Shown piece after piece: positions 1 to 12,242 of a DNA stretch of 64,000 bases. Below the pieces are notes generated by a model. It made no database searches. It was not told the DNA's origin and saw only the letters and a program-made list of their open reading frames with translations. Position numbers and translations under genes: made by a program. The DNA is from Flabesymbios commensalis. Taxonomy: Eukaryota; Annelida; Polychaeta; Terebellida; Flabelligeridae. The stretch lies in contig OZ024911.1 of NCBI GenBank assembly GCA_964017125.1, positions 36,039,160 through 36,103,159 on the forward strand, in the 5' to 3' direction. Each line of letters opens with the position of its first letter. Positions within the stretch are counted from its first letter, which is position 1.

Positions 1-111
1 AATTTAATATTATCAGGGCACTTGTGTTTGCGTCTAGGATGCACATCTCAAATAATAGAAATAATAAAGTTACGGAATGAGCTTTATTTCAGTATTGTGC
101 GTTAACCCAGT

Positions 112-178
112 ACACACAAAACATTTGTATAACATTTATACAATGTTGGGCTGACGTTGTATAAATGTTATACAATTT
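112..178. repeat. Foldback hairpin, MITE-like (copy 1)
   Basis: Arms at 125-143 and 157-175 are perfect 19-base reverse complements around a 13-base loop containing GTTGGGCTGACG. The left flank CCCAGTACACACAAAAC resembles the ends of the foldback elements at 43.6 and 52.2 kb. Further copies are at 4620-4686 and 16154-16220. Confidence 0.75.
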
Positions 179-609
179 TTTTCTGTTTACTTGGAAATCT
201 GCGTATCTCCCCTCCACAATAGCCTTTACATTTTACGCTCACATGGTTCTCTGTAAGCAGTTCTAGCTGTAAGCGGTGTGGTGGTTTCCGTGTATATATT
301 CGCCTTCGTCCACTGTTGGTGCACATTTGACTACTCGTTTGATGCTAATAATGATCCTAGTGGTATGTGGCTCATTGTGCCTAACTATGTATCGGCCTTG
401 GTAGGCAGTGTTGCATCAAACAAAAAATATGTGGATATTATCCAGAAAGAGCACACTAGCCTAAAATTATGTATTCACGCTTGGCTTCTCCGTCTTGTCT
501 GAAACATGCTGCCAGGTGCAGACGCTAAGTAAACCTAATATTCGTCCGTGACAAAACATAATAATGGGTATAATTTTGTGATCTCAACTCATATTAAGAT
601 GTAACTCAC

Positions 610-733
610 ATTAACTGCGATGTAAGTAAATGTTATTCTCAAACTGATTAGCTCCCCCTCCTGATTCTGAGTGTGGTTCATCACCTGGGCGGAGACTGTC
701 ATGGCATTAGCGTCTGCATCATCAACTGTACCA
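610..733 (-). CDS. Exon 5, copy 1, of the secreted modular gene
   Basis: On the minus strand an acceptor (GCCACAG) precedes 124 open bases that end at a strong GTGAGT donor. The first base completes a codon, giving GTVDDADANAMTVSAQ and then an NHT glycosylation sequon and a beta-strand-like stretch ending FTYIAVN. It starts in phase 2 and ends in phase 0. A second in-frame donor, CAG before GTGATG, would give a 49-nt short form. The sequence is the same as the copy at 5118-5241 and close to 16657-16780. Two adjacent exons of this phase cannot be spliced to each other in frame, so copies 1 and 2 are probably alternatives, or one is unused. The family is not recognised. Confidence 0.5.
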
Positions 734-786
734 CTGTGGCAATGCATAAGAAAACAGTGAACACATTAAGTCTCACCAACCCTTAA

Positions 787-1229
787 CCCTTTCAGCGCGG
801 GAACGTATGTAGACGTCAGATTTTTACGTCTAAAGACGGTCAGCGCTCTGAAAATTTAAAATCTTTATGATGGCCCCAGATCCATAACATTGGTATTCAA
901 ATCAAGCGGAAAGGGGTAGCTAAGACAATTGGGGTGATTTCAAATTGAAAATAACATTTGGTCTCTTGGTTTATATAACAATATTTCAGCGCTTTAGGGA
1001 TTAAAGTGGTAATCACGTCTGCAGCCGTTTTCAGCTTGTTATGAGTTCTTCAAACAAGGCAATTTGGAAGATAAATTAACATTAAATTTACCAGATTGTT
1101 ATATGCTTTCTTTCAAAGTATAGAAAAGTAAATATGTATTTTCTACCCATTTTAAGTAGTAGCACACAGTCACGAAACAGAAAAGTGGGTAAAAAACTTT
1201 TTTAAACAAATTACTTAGCGCTTTAAGGG
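787..1229. mobile_element. piggyBac-like MITE with TTAA target duplication (copy 1)
   Basis: TTAA flanks both ends (783-786 and 1230-1233). The inverted termini are CCCTTTCAGCGC and, inverted, CCCTTAAAGCGC. No coding sequence is present, so this is a non-autonomous element of 443 bp. TTAA duplications with CCCTTT-like ends are typical of the piggyBac superfamily. It lies 53 bp from the acceptor of exon 5. Confidence 0.8.
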
Positions 1230-1402
1230 TTAATTCACTTGAGTATATTCATGATAGCCGCAGTAATTGAAATTAGAATGTCGGTTAATATAATATTATT
1301 ACTAATGTATTGTAGAGATGTGCATAATTTACACGATTCAATCCGCAATCATTATAGATACCATTCATTGTGTCATGTGGGTTCAGTGTACAGTACTGGA
1401 AC

Positions 1403-2690
1403 TTGAGTAAATTGAGTACTTTACATTTTCATACTCATTTTGTTTTTTGTTCATATGAAGGAGAATTTCGCAGCCATTTTGATTTTTTTCATTTAAATTT
1501 AATCGGCAGTAACGTTTTTTTCTGATCCACTAAGCTACTACTAAAAAAGTCCTTTCATCGTTAACATTTTCAGCGGTGTACTGATAGTAACAGTAAATAT
1601 AAAAAAGACGGACATCTTGTATTTAACATGTTAAAGGGCAAATAAAGGTTATTTCTTTCCAAAGACACGTCAGCACTAGAACAAAAATTATACAATAAAA
1701 AGCTTGTAGAAACTATTCATGTGAGAAAAAACATAGAAAATACGGTGGTTTCTTTACATTTTGGAAGCAATTTTGTGTTTTGCTAATTTGAAGGTGAAGG
1801 TCACCAAATATAGAATGTTATTGGAGAGATTCGAATTCAGCACACACAAGTTATTTAAAAACAAGTGGATAAAAAAATTTACACAAAATTCCGATAAAAA
1901 AAATCATGTTTCAGATTTCAGCCCATGCTGAATACACATATTTTCACGAAAGGCTTTAATATTCTTTCATTAAAAAAAATATATGACATTTATAAATATA
2001 AACAAGAGGCCCAGGGGCCTTGAAACTTGTCAACAGCATTGCAAAATATCAGCTACAGGTGTGTCAGAGAATGTATATCCATGCTCTAAATTGCATTATC
2101 ATGAAAATAAAATATTTATAGGCCGGTAGTATATATTTATAACTCATCCATCATTGGTATTTATATTATATGTTCAATTCCCATCATACATTTTTTTGAT
2201 TTTACACACATTCTGAAGTAGGCCCACTGCACATAATGAAAAATGCTTGACAAAAAATCCTTTTTACAGGACTACAATGTTAATATTATGTATACAAGAG
2301 TAGATGTGCAATTATTATTTATTCAGGGTCTTTTAATAGGCCCCAGTTAGCCAGGCATTTTCACGAAGTCTTTATTCTCAATTTTAATTCTTCTGCCTTA
2401 AATAGACCTAACAAAATCGTCACGGAGTTGTAAAATATCAACTTTTAATGTTTCTTACTCAGTCGTGAAATATACAGCAGCCCTAATCCATTAATATCAC
2501 ATGCAGACGTAATGCACTTTTACTACACCCTCTTACGTAATGCAAATTACGGAAATCACAATACTAACAGTAGATCGACCCAAGGATGAAGACCCATGAA
2601 GGCTTTCTCAACTCACACGATCTTTGTTGCAATGTTACTGTAATGTTATCAGGCAAACGTCGGGTCAGGTGTTAGTTGGCTTTATCAAAT
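1403..2690. other. Non-coding intronic/intergenic sequence
   Basis: AT-rich sequence with poly-A and poly-T runs and no supportable exon on either strand. It recurs at 5911-7198. If the host gene runs through the duplication, this is intron. Confidence 0.5.
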
Positions 2691-2694
2691 GTGA

Positions 2695-2985
2695 TGAAAT
2701 GAAATGAATGGGGTTTTGCGCCACATTTGTTCACATATAGGCTAAACTGGGCCAGAATAACCGCCTGAGGATGGTGATATGAATGAGGTGACACTGCCCT
2801 CCAGACACATTGGTCTGCGGCCAAGTACGCTATCTCTCGGTCATGTAGGCTGCCCACAATATTCAATCTTTACGATTGAGCAGGGAGGAAACATTTTGTT
2901 CTTTAAATCTTGAATGCCAAAGCAGGAGACGAATCTGCGATCTCTAAATTTCCAAGCAGGCACCAGGGCCCCCGCCCTTTGGTAT
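2695..2985 (-). mobile_element. Old SINE copy, minus strand
   Basis: Read on the minus strand it follows the dimeric tRNA-like SINE seen intact at 31793-32101 and 42969-43293. It has the 5' GGGCGGGGGCCC start, the ACCGAGAGATAG-like second A box, the conserved block ending in GCCCAGTTTAGCC, and a tail of ATTTC repeats. The first tRNA-like module is strongly diverged and I see no target duplication, so it is older than the other copies. Duplicated at 7203-7493. Confidence 0.75.
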
Positions 2986-3262
2986 TGTTTTTACATATAT
3001 ACAAACACAATATCTGATTACTGATATCAAGATGATGTGCTATGTATTCTTGCTGGTATCTATAAGCTGATTAGCAAAACGGTTCCAATTATTGATTTTT
3101 ATGACATTGATGATGCACTATATTGGTTTAATATATATTTATTTTATTGTTATATGTGTCGTTAAAACTCACTTATGTAGCACAGAAGCAATTGACAATG
3201 TAAGACCATATAATGATGTGGTCATTCGTGCATATAATACAGATGTTTTAGTTATTAGGGGA

Positions 3263-4512
3263 TGACAATGTTATATCATCAAGTGACGAGACAGACATTT
3301 CAAGTGACGATATTTTATTATTTGACTAATTTAAAACATCAAAATATGATTTAACTTTGATGGTTGCCTTAAACTCAATATTAAATATAGCTGAAATATT
3401 GGATACTTTATGCTTTGGCACAAGATAACGTCCAAAGAACTTCAATTTCAGCTTATAAGATACCCATGTTATGTTTTGGAATGAGATAAAACCGAATGAT
3501 ATGTGTTTATTTCTGACTAAATCTGTCACATATAATACATTGTTTTCAATGTGTTGTACTTCCACCAGGCCTATAGGGAACAAACCGAGATAGTGGAAAT
3601 AGTTTCACCCTTCCATCCGTCCACCCCGAAGTCCGCCTTTTAGTCAGAAGGCCCATTAGTCAGAAGGCCCGTTAGGCAGAAGGCCCGTTAGGCAGAAAAC
3701 CAGTAAGGATGATTAGTCAGACGGCCCGATTGTCAGGAGGCCCGTTAGTCAGAAAATAAGTAAGGATGACTGGTCAGAAGGCCCGTTTGTCAGAAGGCCC
3801 GTTAGTCAGAAAGTCAGATAATTACCTCATTGAAATCATCTCAAATGTGAACAACCCTATGACCAATTATTTGACAATGACAATGTTATATCATCGAGTG
3901 ACGAGACAGACATTTCAAGTGACGATATTTATTTATTTGAATAATTTAAAACATCAAAATATGATTTAACTTTGATGGTTGCCTTAAACTCAATATTAAA
4001 TATAGCTGAAATATTGGATAATTTATGCTTTGGCACAAGATAACGTCCAAAGAACTTCTATTTCAGCTTATAAGATACCCATGCTATGTTTTGGAATGAG
4101 ATAAAACCGAATGATATGTGTTTATTTCTGACTAAATCTGTCACATATAATACATTGTTTTCAATGTGTTGTACTTCCACCAGGCCTATGGGGAACAAAC
4201 CGAGATAGTGGAAATAGTTTCACCCTTCCATCCGTCCACCCCGAAGTCCGCATTTTAGTCAGAAGGCCCATTAGTCAGAAGGCCCGTTAGGCAGAAGGCC
4301 CGTTAGGCAGAAAACCAGTAAGGATGATTAGTCAGAAGGCCCGATTGTCAGGAGGCCCGTTAGTCAGAAAATAAGTAAGGATGACTGGTCAGAAGGCCCT
4401 TTTGTCAGAAGGCCCGTTAGTCAGAAAGTCAGATAATTACCTCATTGAAATCATCTCAAATGTGAACAACCCTATGACCAATTATTTGTCTTTATTTATT
4501 TACTTGTGTCAG
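3263..4512. repeat. Two tandem 0.62-kb subrepeats, each with a GTCAGAAGGCCCG minisatellite
   Basis: Blocks 3263-3887 and 3888-4512 start with TGACAATGTTATATCATC and are about 625 bp each, with a few differences. Each contains a minisatellite of roughly eleven 16-17-bp units (3640-3818 and 4255-4433) on the theme TTAGTCAGAAGGCCCG. A short minus-strand open frame (3326-3583) occurs in the first block but is broken in its sister, so I do not call a gene. Confidence 0.85.
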
Positions 4513-5117
4513 TAACAACGTCAGGGCACTTGTGTTTGAGTCTAGGATGCACATCTCAAATAATAGAAATAATAAAGTTACGGAATGAGCTTTATTTCAG
4601 TATTGTGCGTTAACCCAGTACACACAAAACATTTGTATAACATTTATACAATGTTGGGCTGACGTTGTATAAATGTTATACAATTTTTTTCTGTTTACTT
4701 GGAAATCTGCGTATCTCCCCTCCACAATAGCCTTTACATTTTACGCTCACATGGTTCTCTGTAAGCAGTTCTAGCTGTAAGCGGTGTGGTGGTTTCCGTG
4801 TATATATTCGCCTTCGTCCACTGTTGGTGCACATTTGACTACTCGTTTGATGCTAATAATGATCCTAGTGGTATGTGGCTCATTGTGCCTAACTATGTAT
4901 CGGCCTTGGTAGGCAGTGTTGCATCAAACAAAAAATATGTGGATATTATCCAGAAAGAGCACACTAGCCTAAAATTATGTATTCACGCTTGGCTTCTCCG
5001 TCTTGTCTGAAACATGCTGCCGGGTGCAGACGCTAAGTAAACCTAATATTCGTCCGTGACAAAACATAATAATGGGTATAATTTTGTGATCTCAACTCAT
5101 ATTAAGATGTAACTCAC

Positions 5118-5241
5118 ATTAACTGCGATGTAAGTAAATGTTATTCTCAAACTGATTAGCTCCCCCTCCTGATTCTGAGTGTGGTTCATCACCTGGGCGG
5201 AGACTGTCATGGCATTAGCGTCTGCATCATCAACTGTACCA
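5118..5241 (-). CDS. Exon 5, copy 2, of the secreted modular gene
   Basis: This is the second copy, in the younger tandem unit, with acceptor, donor and reading frame preserved. It starts in phase 2, so it can follow exon 3b (15183-15598, ends in phase 2) directly, as exon 4 is phase-symmetric and may be absent here. Against the 16.7-kb copy it differs by at least one residue (RITFTY instead of RLTFTY). An NHT glycosylation sequon is kept. No stop codon interrupts the 41 codons. Confidence 0.5.
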
Positions 5242-5294
5242 CTGTGGCAATGCATAAGAAAACAGTGAACACATTAAGTCTCACTAACCCTTAA

Positions 5295-5737
5295 CCCTTT
5301 CAGCGCGGGAACGTATGTAGACGTCAGATTTTTACGTCTAAAGACGGTCAGCGCTCTGAAAATTTAAAATCTTTATGATGGCCCCAGATCCATAACATTG
5401 GTATTCAAATCAAGCGGAAAGGGGTAGCTAAGACAATTGGGGTGATTTCAAATTGAAAATAACATTTGGTCTCTTGGTTTATATAACAATATTTCAGCGC
5501 TTTAGGGATTAAAGTGGTAATCACGTCTGCAGCCGTTTTCAGCTTGTTATGAGTTCTTCAAACAAGGCAATTTGGAAGATAAATTAACATTAAATTTACC
5601 AGATTGTTATATGCTTTCTTTCAAAGTATAGAAAAGTAAATATGTATTTTCTACCCATTTTAAGTAGTAGCACACAGTCACGAAACAGAAAAGTGGGTAA
5701 AAAACTTTTTTAAACAAATTACTTAGCGCTTTAAGGG
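5295..5737. mobile_element. piggyBac-like MITE (copy 2)
   Basis: This is the same element as 787-1229, duplicated with the 4.5-kb unit. TTAA is present at 5291-5294 and 5738-5741. Confidence 0.8.
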
Positions 5738-7202
5738 TTAATTCACTTGAGTATATTCATGATAGCCGCAGTAATTGAAATTAGAATGTCGGTTAATATA
5801 ATATTATTACTAATGTATTGTAGAGATGTGCATAATTTACACGATTCAATCCGCAATCATTATAGATACCATTCATTGTGTCATGTGGGTTCAGTGTACA
5901 GTACTGGAACTTGAGTAAATTGAGTACTTTACATTTTTATACTCATTTTGTTTTTTGTTCATATGAAGGAGAATTTCGCAGCCATTTTGATTTTTTTCAT
6001 TTAAATTTAATCGGCAGTAACGTTTTTTTCTGATCCACTAAGCTACTACTAAAAAAGTCCTTTCATCGTTAACATTTTCAGCGGTGTACTGATAGTAACA
6101 GTAAATATAAAAAAGACGGACATCTTGTATTTAACATGTTAAAGGGCAAATAAAGGTTATTTCTTTCCAAAGACACGTCAGCACTAGAACAAAAATTATA
6201 CAATAAAAAGCTTGTAGAAACTATTCATGTGAGAAAAAACATAGAAAATACGGTGGTTTCTTTACATTTTGGAAGCAATTTTGTGTTTTGCTAATTTGAA
6301 GGTGAAGGTCACCAAATATAGAATGTTATTGGAGAGATTCGAATTCAGCACACACAAATTATTTAAAAACAAGTGGATAAAAAAATTTACACAAAATTCC
6401 GATAAAAAAAATCATGTTTCAGATTTCAGCCCATGCTGAATACACATATTTTCACGAAAGGCTTTAATATTCTTTCATTAAAAAAAATATATGACATTTA
6501 TAAATATAAACAAGAGGCCCAGGGGCCTTGAAACTTGTCAACAGCATTGCAAAATATCAGCTACAGGTGTGTCAGAGAATGTATATCCATGCTCTAAATT
6601 GCATTATCATGAAAATAAAATATTTATAGGCCGGTAGTATATATTTATAACTCATCCATCATTGGAATTTATATTATATGTTCAATTCCCATCATACATT
6701 TTTTTGATTTTACACACATTCTGAAGTAGGCCCACTGCACATAATGAAAAATGCTTGACAAAAAATCCTTTTTACAGGACTACAATGTTAATATTATGTA
6801 TACAAGAGTAGATGTGCAATTATTATTTATTCAGGGTCTTTTAATAGGCCCCAGTTAGCCAGGCATTTTCACGAAGTCTTTATTCTCAATTTTAATTCTT
6901 CTGCCTTAAATAGACCTAACAAAATCGTCACGGAGTTGTAAAATATCAACTTTTAATGTTTCTTACTCAGTCGTGAAATATACAGCAGCCCTAATCCATT
7001 AATATCACATGCAGACGTAATGCACTTTTACTACACCCTCTTACGTAATGCAAATTACGGAAATCACAATACTAACAGTAGATCGACCCAAGGATGAAGA
7101 CCCATGAAGGCTTTCTCAACTCACACGATCTTTGTTGCAATGTTACTGTAATGTTATCAGGCAAACGTCGGGTCAGGTGTTAGTTGGCTTTATCAAATGT
7201 GA

Positions 7203-7493
7203 TGAAATGAAATGAATGGGGTTTTGCGCCACATTTGTTCACATATAGGCTAAACTGGGCCAGAATAACCGCCTGAGGATGGTGATATGAATGAGGTGAC
7301 ACTGCCCTCCAGACACATTGGTCTGCGGCCAAGTACGCTATCTCTCGGTCATGTAGGCTGCCCACAATATTCAATCTTTACGATTGAGCAGGGAGGAAAC
7401 ATTTTGTTCTTTAAATCTTGAATGCCAAAGCAGGAGACGAATCTGCGATCTCTAAATTTCCAAGCAGGCACCAGGGCCCCCGCCCTTTGGTAT
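7203..7493 (-). mobile_element. Old SINE copy in the second 4.5-kb unit
   Basis: Identical by eye to 2695-2985; copied with the unit rather than inserted independently. Confidence 0.75.
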
Positions 7494-7770
7494 TGTTTTT
7501 ACATATATACAAACACAATATCTGATTACTGATATCAAGATGATGTGCTATGTATTCTTGCTGGTATCTATAAGCTGATTAGCAAAACGGTTCCAATTAT
7601 TGATTTTTATGACATTGATGATGCACTATATTGGTTTAATATATATTTATTTTATTGTTATATGTGTCGTTAAAACTCACTTATGTAGCACAGAAGCAAT
7701 TGACAATGTAAGACCATATAATGATGTGGTCATTCGTGCATATAATACAGATGTTTTAGTTATTAGGGGA

Positions 7771-9020
7771 TGACAATGTTATATCATCAAGTGACGAGAC
7801 AGACATTTCAAGTGACGATATTTTATTATTTGACTAATTTAAAACATCAAAATATGATTTAACTTTGATGGTTGCCTTAAACTCAATATTAAATATAGCT
7901 GAAATATTGGATACTTTATGCTTTGGCACAAGATAACGTCCAAAGAACTTCAATTTCAGCTTATAAGATACCCATGTTATGTTTTGGAATGAGATAAAAC
8001 CGAATGATATGTGTTTATTTCTGACTAAATCTGTCACATATAATACATTGTTTTCAATGTGTTGTACTTCCACCAGGCCTATAGGGAACAAACCGAGATA
8101 GTGGAAATAGTTTCACCCTTCCATCCGTCCACCCCGAAGTCCGCCTTTTAGTCAGAAGGCCCATTAGTCAGAAGGCCCGTTAGGCAGAAGGCCCGTTAGG
8201 CAGAAAACCAGTAAGGATGATTAGTCAGACGGCCCGATTGTCAGGAGGCCCGTTAGTCAGAAAATAAGTAAGGATGACTGGTCAGAAGGCCCGTTTGTCA
8301 GAAGGCCCGTTAGTCAGAAAGTCAGATAATTACCTCATTGAAATCATCTCAAATGTGAACAACCCTATGACCAATTATTTGACAATGACAATGTTATATC
8401 ATCGAGTGACGAGACAGACATTTCAAGTGACGATATTTATTTATTTGAATAATTTAAAACATCAAAATATGATTTAACTTTGATGGTTGCCTTAAACTCA
8501 ATATTAAATATAGCTGAAATATTGGATAATTTATGCTTTGGCACAAGATAACGTCCAAAGAACTTCTATTTCAGCTTATAAGATACCCATGCTATGTTTT
8601 GGAATGAGATAAAACCGAATGATATGTGTTTATTTCTGACTAAATCTGTCACATATAATACATTGTTTTCAATGTGTTGTACTTCCACCAGGCCTATAGG
8701 GAACAAACCGAGATAGTGGAAATAGTTTCACCCTTCCATCCGTCCACCCCGAAGTCCGCCTTTTAGTCAGAAGGCCCATTAGTCAGAAGGCCCGTTAGGC
8801 AGAAGGCCCGTTAGGCAGAAAACCAGTAAGGATGATTAGTCAGAAGGCCCGATTGTCAGGAGGCCCGTTAGTCAGAAAATAAGTAAGGATGACTGGTCAG
8901 AAGGCCCTTTTGTCAGAAGGCCCGTTAGTCAGAAAGTCAGATAATTACCTCATTGAAATCATCTCAAATGTGAACAACCCTATGACCAATTATTTGTCTT
9001 TATTTATTTACTTGTGTCAG
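7771..9020. repeat. Same pair of 0.62-kb subrepeats in the second unit
   Basis: Copies of 3263-4512 at +4,508, with minisatellites at 8148-8326 and 8763-8941. Four copies of the subrepeat therefore exist in the window. Confidence 0.85.
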
Positions 9021-9030
9021 TAACAACGTC

Positions 9031-10247
9031 TAGCACTTTCATAACGGTTGCGTTATTAACTCATTATGTTTTGAACCTAATGTTGCTGACGTAATTGCCA
9101 GCTTCAAATGAATGAAAACTACCCATAATAAATGGATCAAGTGGTTATTGCCAAGCTGTCTGTAAATACCAGTGAATTTTCTACATATAGGAACAAGATA
9201 GTATAATAATAATAATCGCATATCGTATGCAGCAAAGTACGCTCCATGTCTTTGAACAGGTTGGAACAATGTAGATATGAACAAGCAATATCATCAACAT
9301 ACTGCTTCAAACGCGAATAGGCCTACCTAAATTTTGAGACTTGCTGAGAAAAAATGGTCGAGATAACAAGATACTGCTAATAGATTATAATGAGATTCAA
9401 ATTTTACGCTGGACTTGATTAGCACGGTAATAATATATACTGCAATCACATTATATAATAGTTCTCCCGTGCTTAGGTAAACTTCACTTTCTCGATAATA
9501 AAACAAGCATTTTCACACAAAAGAGTCGACAAATAATGCTAGTTATCAGAGTATTTGGACAAACAACTTATTATTTATTCTGAGCAAAATGATACATTTA
9601 TGAACGCTTGACATAAATTAAACAGATGGCTACAAACTCCGATTGAAAAATCTTGTGGGGTTTTCTCATGACACACTTTTCACACCTATTTCAGTAAAGT
9701 TTATATATATGCAAAAAAGCATAGTGCTAAAAAAAGCGCACTCATTGCTGAAAATAACCCAGCCAAGTAACCAACCAGTCATCAATAATGCTAGTTTTCA
9801 ATATAAATGTACGAACTACGAACAATCGTGATTTTGTTTTGAAGATCATATCCAGATCATATCGACTTATTACCAACTAATAGTGGAACGTATATACTAA
9901 TGTCCCAGAGACGCAACATTTCATCTATATGGATTTTACTCTCAGTTGTGCAATTTGTTTGTGTATAATTTTTTCACAATTTAATTTTCATGGCTATTTT
10001 TCCCTTTCTAACTATTGATTAAATTACCGATTTTTTTTTTAACTTGTATGGACTCCGTCAGCATTTTTTAAGTATCTTTGAGTAATTATTTTATGCACAA
10101 CTCTCAATATTGCTTTATCAATAGCTGACAACAAACGTTTCAATCAAAATAATATAGTCCTTCCCCCTCTCCACATGCCCAGATATCAAATGCAGCGTCC
10201 CCTAGAATTGTTCAATGCCCAATGAACAAATTCTGACTGAAGGACCT
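9031..10247. other. No feature seen
   Basis: AT-rich sequence without recognisable exon, repeat end or RNA gene. If exon 3b splices to exon 5 copy 2, this is part of that intron. Confidence 0.4.
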
Positions 10248-10260
10248 TTTGACAAAAATG

Positions 10261-10478
10261 AAAATGAAATGAATCGGGCTTTAGGCCACCTTTGTGCACA
10301 TATAGGCTAAACTGGGCCAGGAGAACCTCCTGAGGATGGTGAGATGATAGAGATGACACTGTCCTCCAGACACAGGATTCGAAATTCGAGCCCTGGCGGT
10401 CTGAGGCCGAGCACGCTACTTCTCGGTCACGGAGGCTCCCCACAATACTAACTTTCACACGTGGATGGGGAAGAAACA
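10261..10478 (-). mobile_element. SINE, 5'-truncated, with 13-bp target duplication
   Basis: On the minus strand it contains the second tRNA-like module and conserved tail of the SINE family, ending in ATTTC-type repeats. TTTGACAAAAATG flanks it at 10248-10260 and 10479-10491. The first tRNA-like module is missing. It sits within a region related to the GTCAGAAGGCCC minisatellite. Confidence 0.85.
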
Positions 10479-10498
10479 TTTGACAAAAATGCTTAACT

Positions 10499-10625
10499 GA
10501 TTTTCTGACTATCGGGCCTTCTGACTAACGGGCCTTCTGACTAACGGGCCTTCTGACTTACGGGCCTTCTGACCAACGGGCCTTTTGACTAAATGGCCTT
10601 CTGACTAGCGGGCCTTCTGACTAAA
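10499..10625 (-). repeat. GTCAGAAGGCCCG minisatellite, inverse orientation
   Basis: About seven units of CTGACTAACGGGCCTT, the reverse complement of the minisatellite in the 4.5-kb unit. It shows that the minisatellite is a dispersed family, not unique to the tandem duplication. Confidence 0.85.
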
Positions 10626-10639
10626 AGGGTGTCACCGCT

Positions 10640-11720
10640 CACCCCAACCTCACATCATGACACATAATTAATTTTATCAACGGTTGGCACCGTTTTTAAC
10701 ATTATTACAGTCACTTAATTTACCATTAATTCTGCAGAAATTGAACAAACTACTATTTTACCCCAATCTTCAAAGGGTTCTTAAATAGGTTTTATACAGG
10801 CTTTGGCATTTAAGTATTGTTTATTCTGATGCACTCTATATCCGAGAATATCATGCCATTAAGATTTTTATGCACAGATTATGCTAATTAAATCTGTAAT
10901 TAGCACCAATAAAAGACTTTCTTAAGCTCATTAAGTACATGATTTACCACTTAAGAACAATGAATTCGGGCTCTACCACCAACCACCTTGTCAGTGCCAT
11001 TGTCTTTGTGCGTGTACTCGGTATGCTGATAATTCACTAATTTGGGCCCTAATTAAGGGGCTATATCATTAATTGGTACATGCTAAGGCACCTAAAATTG
11101 CCTTCTCGGGATCCTGACTGTCTGTTTTACACATAATATACTTCATACCGTTTGTACTCGCAGGGCTAAATTAATAAAACCTTCTGGGCTCCTGGACTAG
11201 GCCTATATGGCCGATCAGCGTTAGATTAACGTGTGAAGTTAACTGAAAATGCTCAATCGGATGTTGAAATATTTATAACATTTTTTTCTGGAAAAATGGC
11301 AAAAAAATTGGGGGATCCATGTTTGGATCGTGTTATCCATGGTTGCATCGTGTAGTAACGCTTCGTGCTATAACGATTAATTACTAGCACTCTATTTACT
11401 TTATTCAAACACACATTTTAGCGCTGAAATGGTTTAACAGTCAGCGTTTGCAAGTAGACGTGTAATGTCACGTTTTGTGCCAACACCCTTTATGAGTGTT
11501 ATTGCCGCTAGGCCTACACCTAATTTACTGATCACCTTAAACCGCTAAGCGCGTCGGCGCCTTAATTCGTTTAATAGCCGTTTAAACATCAAGATTTCTA
11601 AATTGTCTAGTCTTAAATTACAAATTCAACACATACGAGTAGTTTTCTCTCATTTAAAGTTGTGGGTCAAGGTAGTGAGACACAACTCTTAAGTGTGTGA
11701 AAATTTAAATTATTTTATTC
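10640..11720. other. No gene seen; weak MITE relic
   Basis: Mostly AT-rich unique-looking sequence. Around 11415-11560 the pieces AGCGCTGAAATGGTTTAA and CTTAAACCGCTAAGCGC resemble degraded ends of the TTAA MITE families, but I cannot delimit an element. Confidence 0.3.
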
Positions 11721-11730
11721 AGCGGTTTAA

Positions 11731-12020
11731 CTCTTCCTTTACCGACTTCCCCGTGATAAAACTACTCCCATAAACCAACTTGTTTTTGAAGGAGGACCCA
11801 CGAGGTAGCCCCTAGGCACAATACAGGTAATAGCTATGCGCATGCGCACATCGCACAAATTAAAAATGCAAGAGACCATTCTGGTCGGCGATTTTCAACC
11901 ACATATGCTATGAAATATCTCCATCGCAATTAATGCATGTACACATGAGGATTTCGCATAAATGCGAATTTGGTAAAGGAAGGTAGTTTTCGCATAAATG
12001 CGAAATTGGTAGAGGAAGAG
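11731..12020. mobile_element. MITE with TTAA target duplication, second family
   Basis: TTAA lies at 11727-11730 and 12021-12024. The termini are CTCTTCCTTTACCGA and, inverted, CTCTTCCTCTACCAA. The right end carries two copies of the near-palindrome TTCGCATAAATGCGAA, separated by about 37 bp. It is 290 bp and non-coding. Confidence 0.7.
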
Positions 12021-12242
12021 TTAAGGGTTAATATATTATTCTTCATCAACAAATTTTCTACAATATTTGCTGTACAAAATAAATTTGTCGGCCTATTAAT
12101 ATTTGTCATATATTTGTACATTTTTTGTATATTTTTGCTGTTCATTTTAATGGCACATAGTCTAAGTCTATATAGACATCTACACCAGGTTCAAAGTAGA
12201 GGTTAACCTTTGAAAATACATTGATAAATCGGATATAACAGG

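Larger units (their letters stand above)
15..9030. repeat. 4,508-bp tandem duplication (two nearly identical units)
   Basis: Units 15-4522 and 4523-9030 read the same at an offset of exactly 4,508 bases. By eye I count only about eight to ten single-base differences, so identity is near 99.8%. The junction shares a TC microhomology: each unit ends in CAGTAACAACGTC and the second unit continues AGGGCAC. Each unit holds one copy of host exon 5, a TTAA-type MITE, a foldback hairpin, an old SINE and two copies of a 0.6-kb subrepeat with a minisatellite. Such identity means either very recent duplication or gene conversion, or two haplotypes placed in series by assembly. Confidence 0.95.

Noticed and set aside
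278-502. A 74-codon plus-strand open frame repeated at 4786 and 16319
   Set aside because: It is conserved because the DNA was duplicated; it has no splice sites, no family I recognise and lies opposite the host gene. The third copy keeps the frame with a 6-base insertion, which is mildly interesting but weak.
3326-3583. 85-codon minus-strand frame in the 0.62-kb subrepeat
   Set aside because: Open in the first subrepeat only and interrupted in its sister copy; no homology seen.
15-9032. Helitron reading of the 4.5-kb unit (TC start, CTAG at 9029-9032)
   Set aside because: There is no 3' hairpin, the base after CTAG is not T, and the junction is explained by tandem duplication with TC microhomology.
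10499-10625. CRISPR-like spaced repeats
   Set aside because: The units are contiguous with no unique spacers; it is a minisatellite in a eukaryotic genome.
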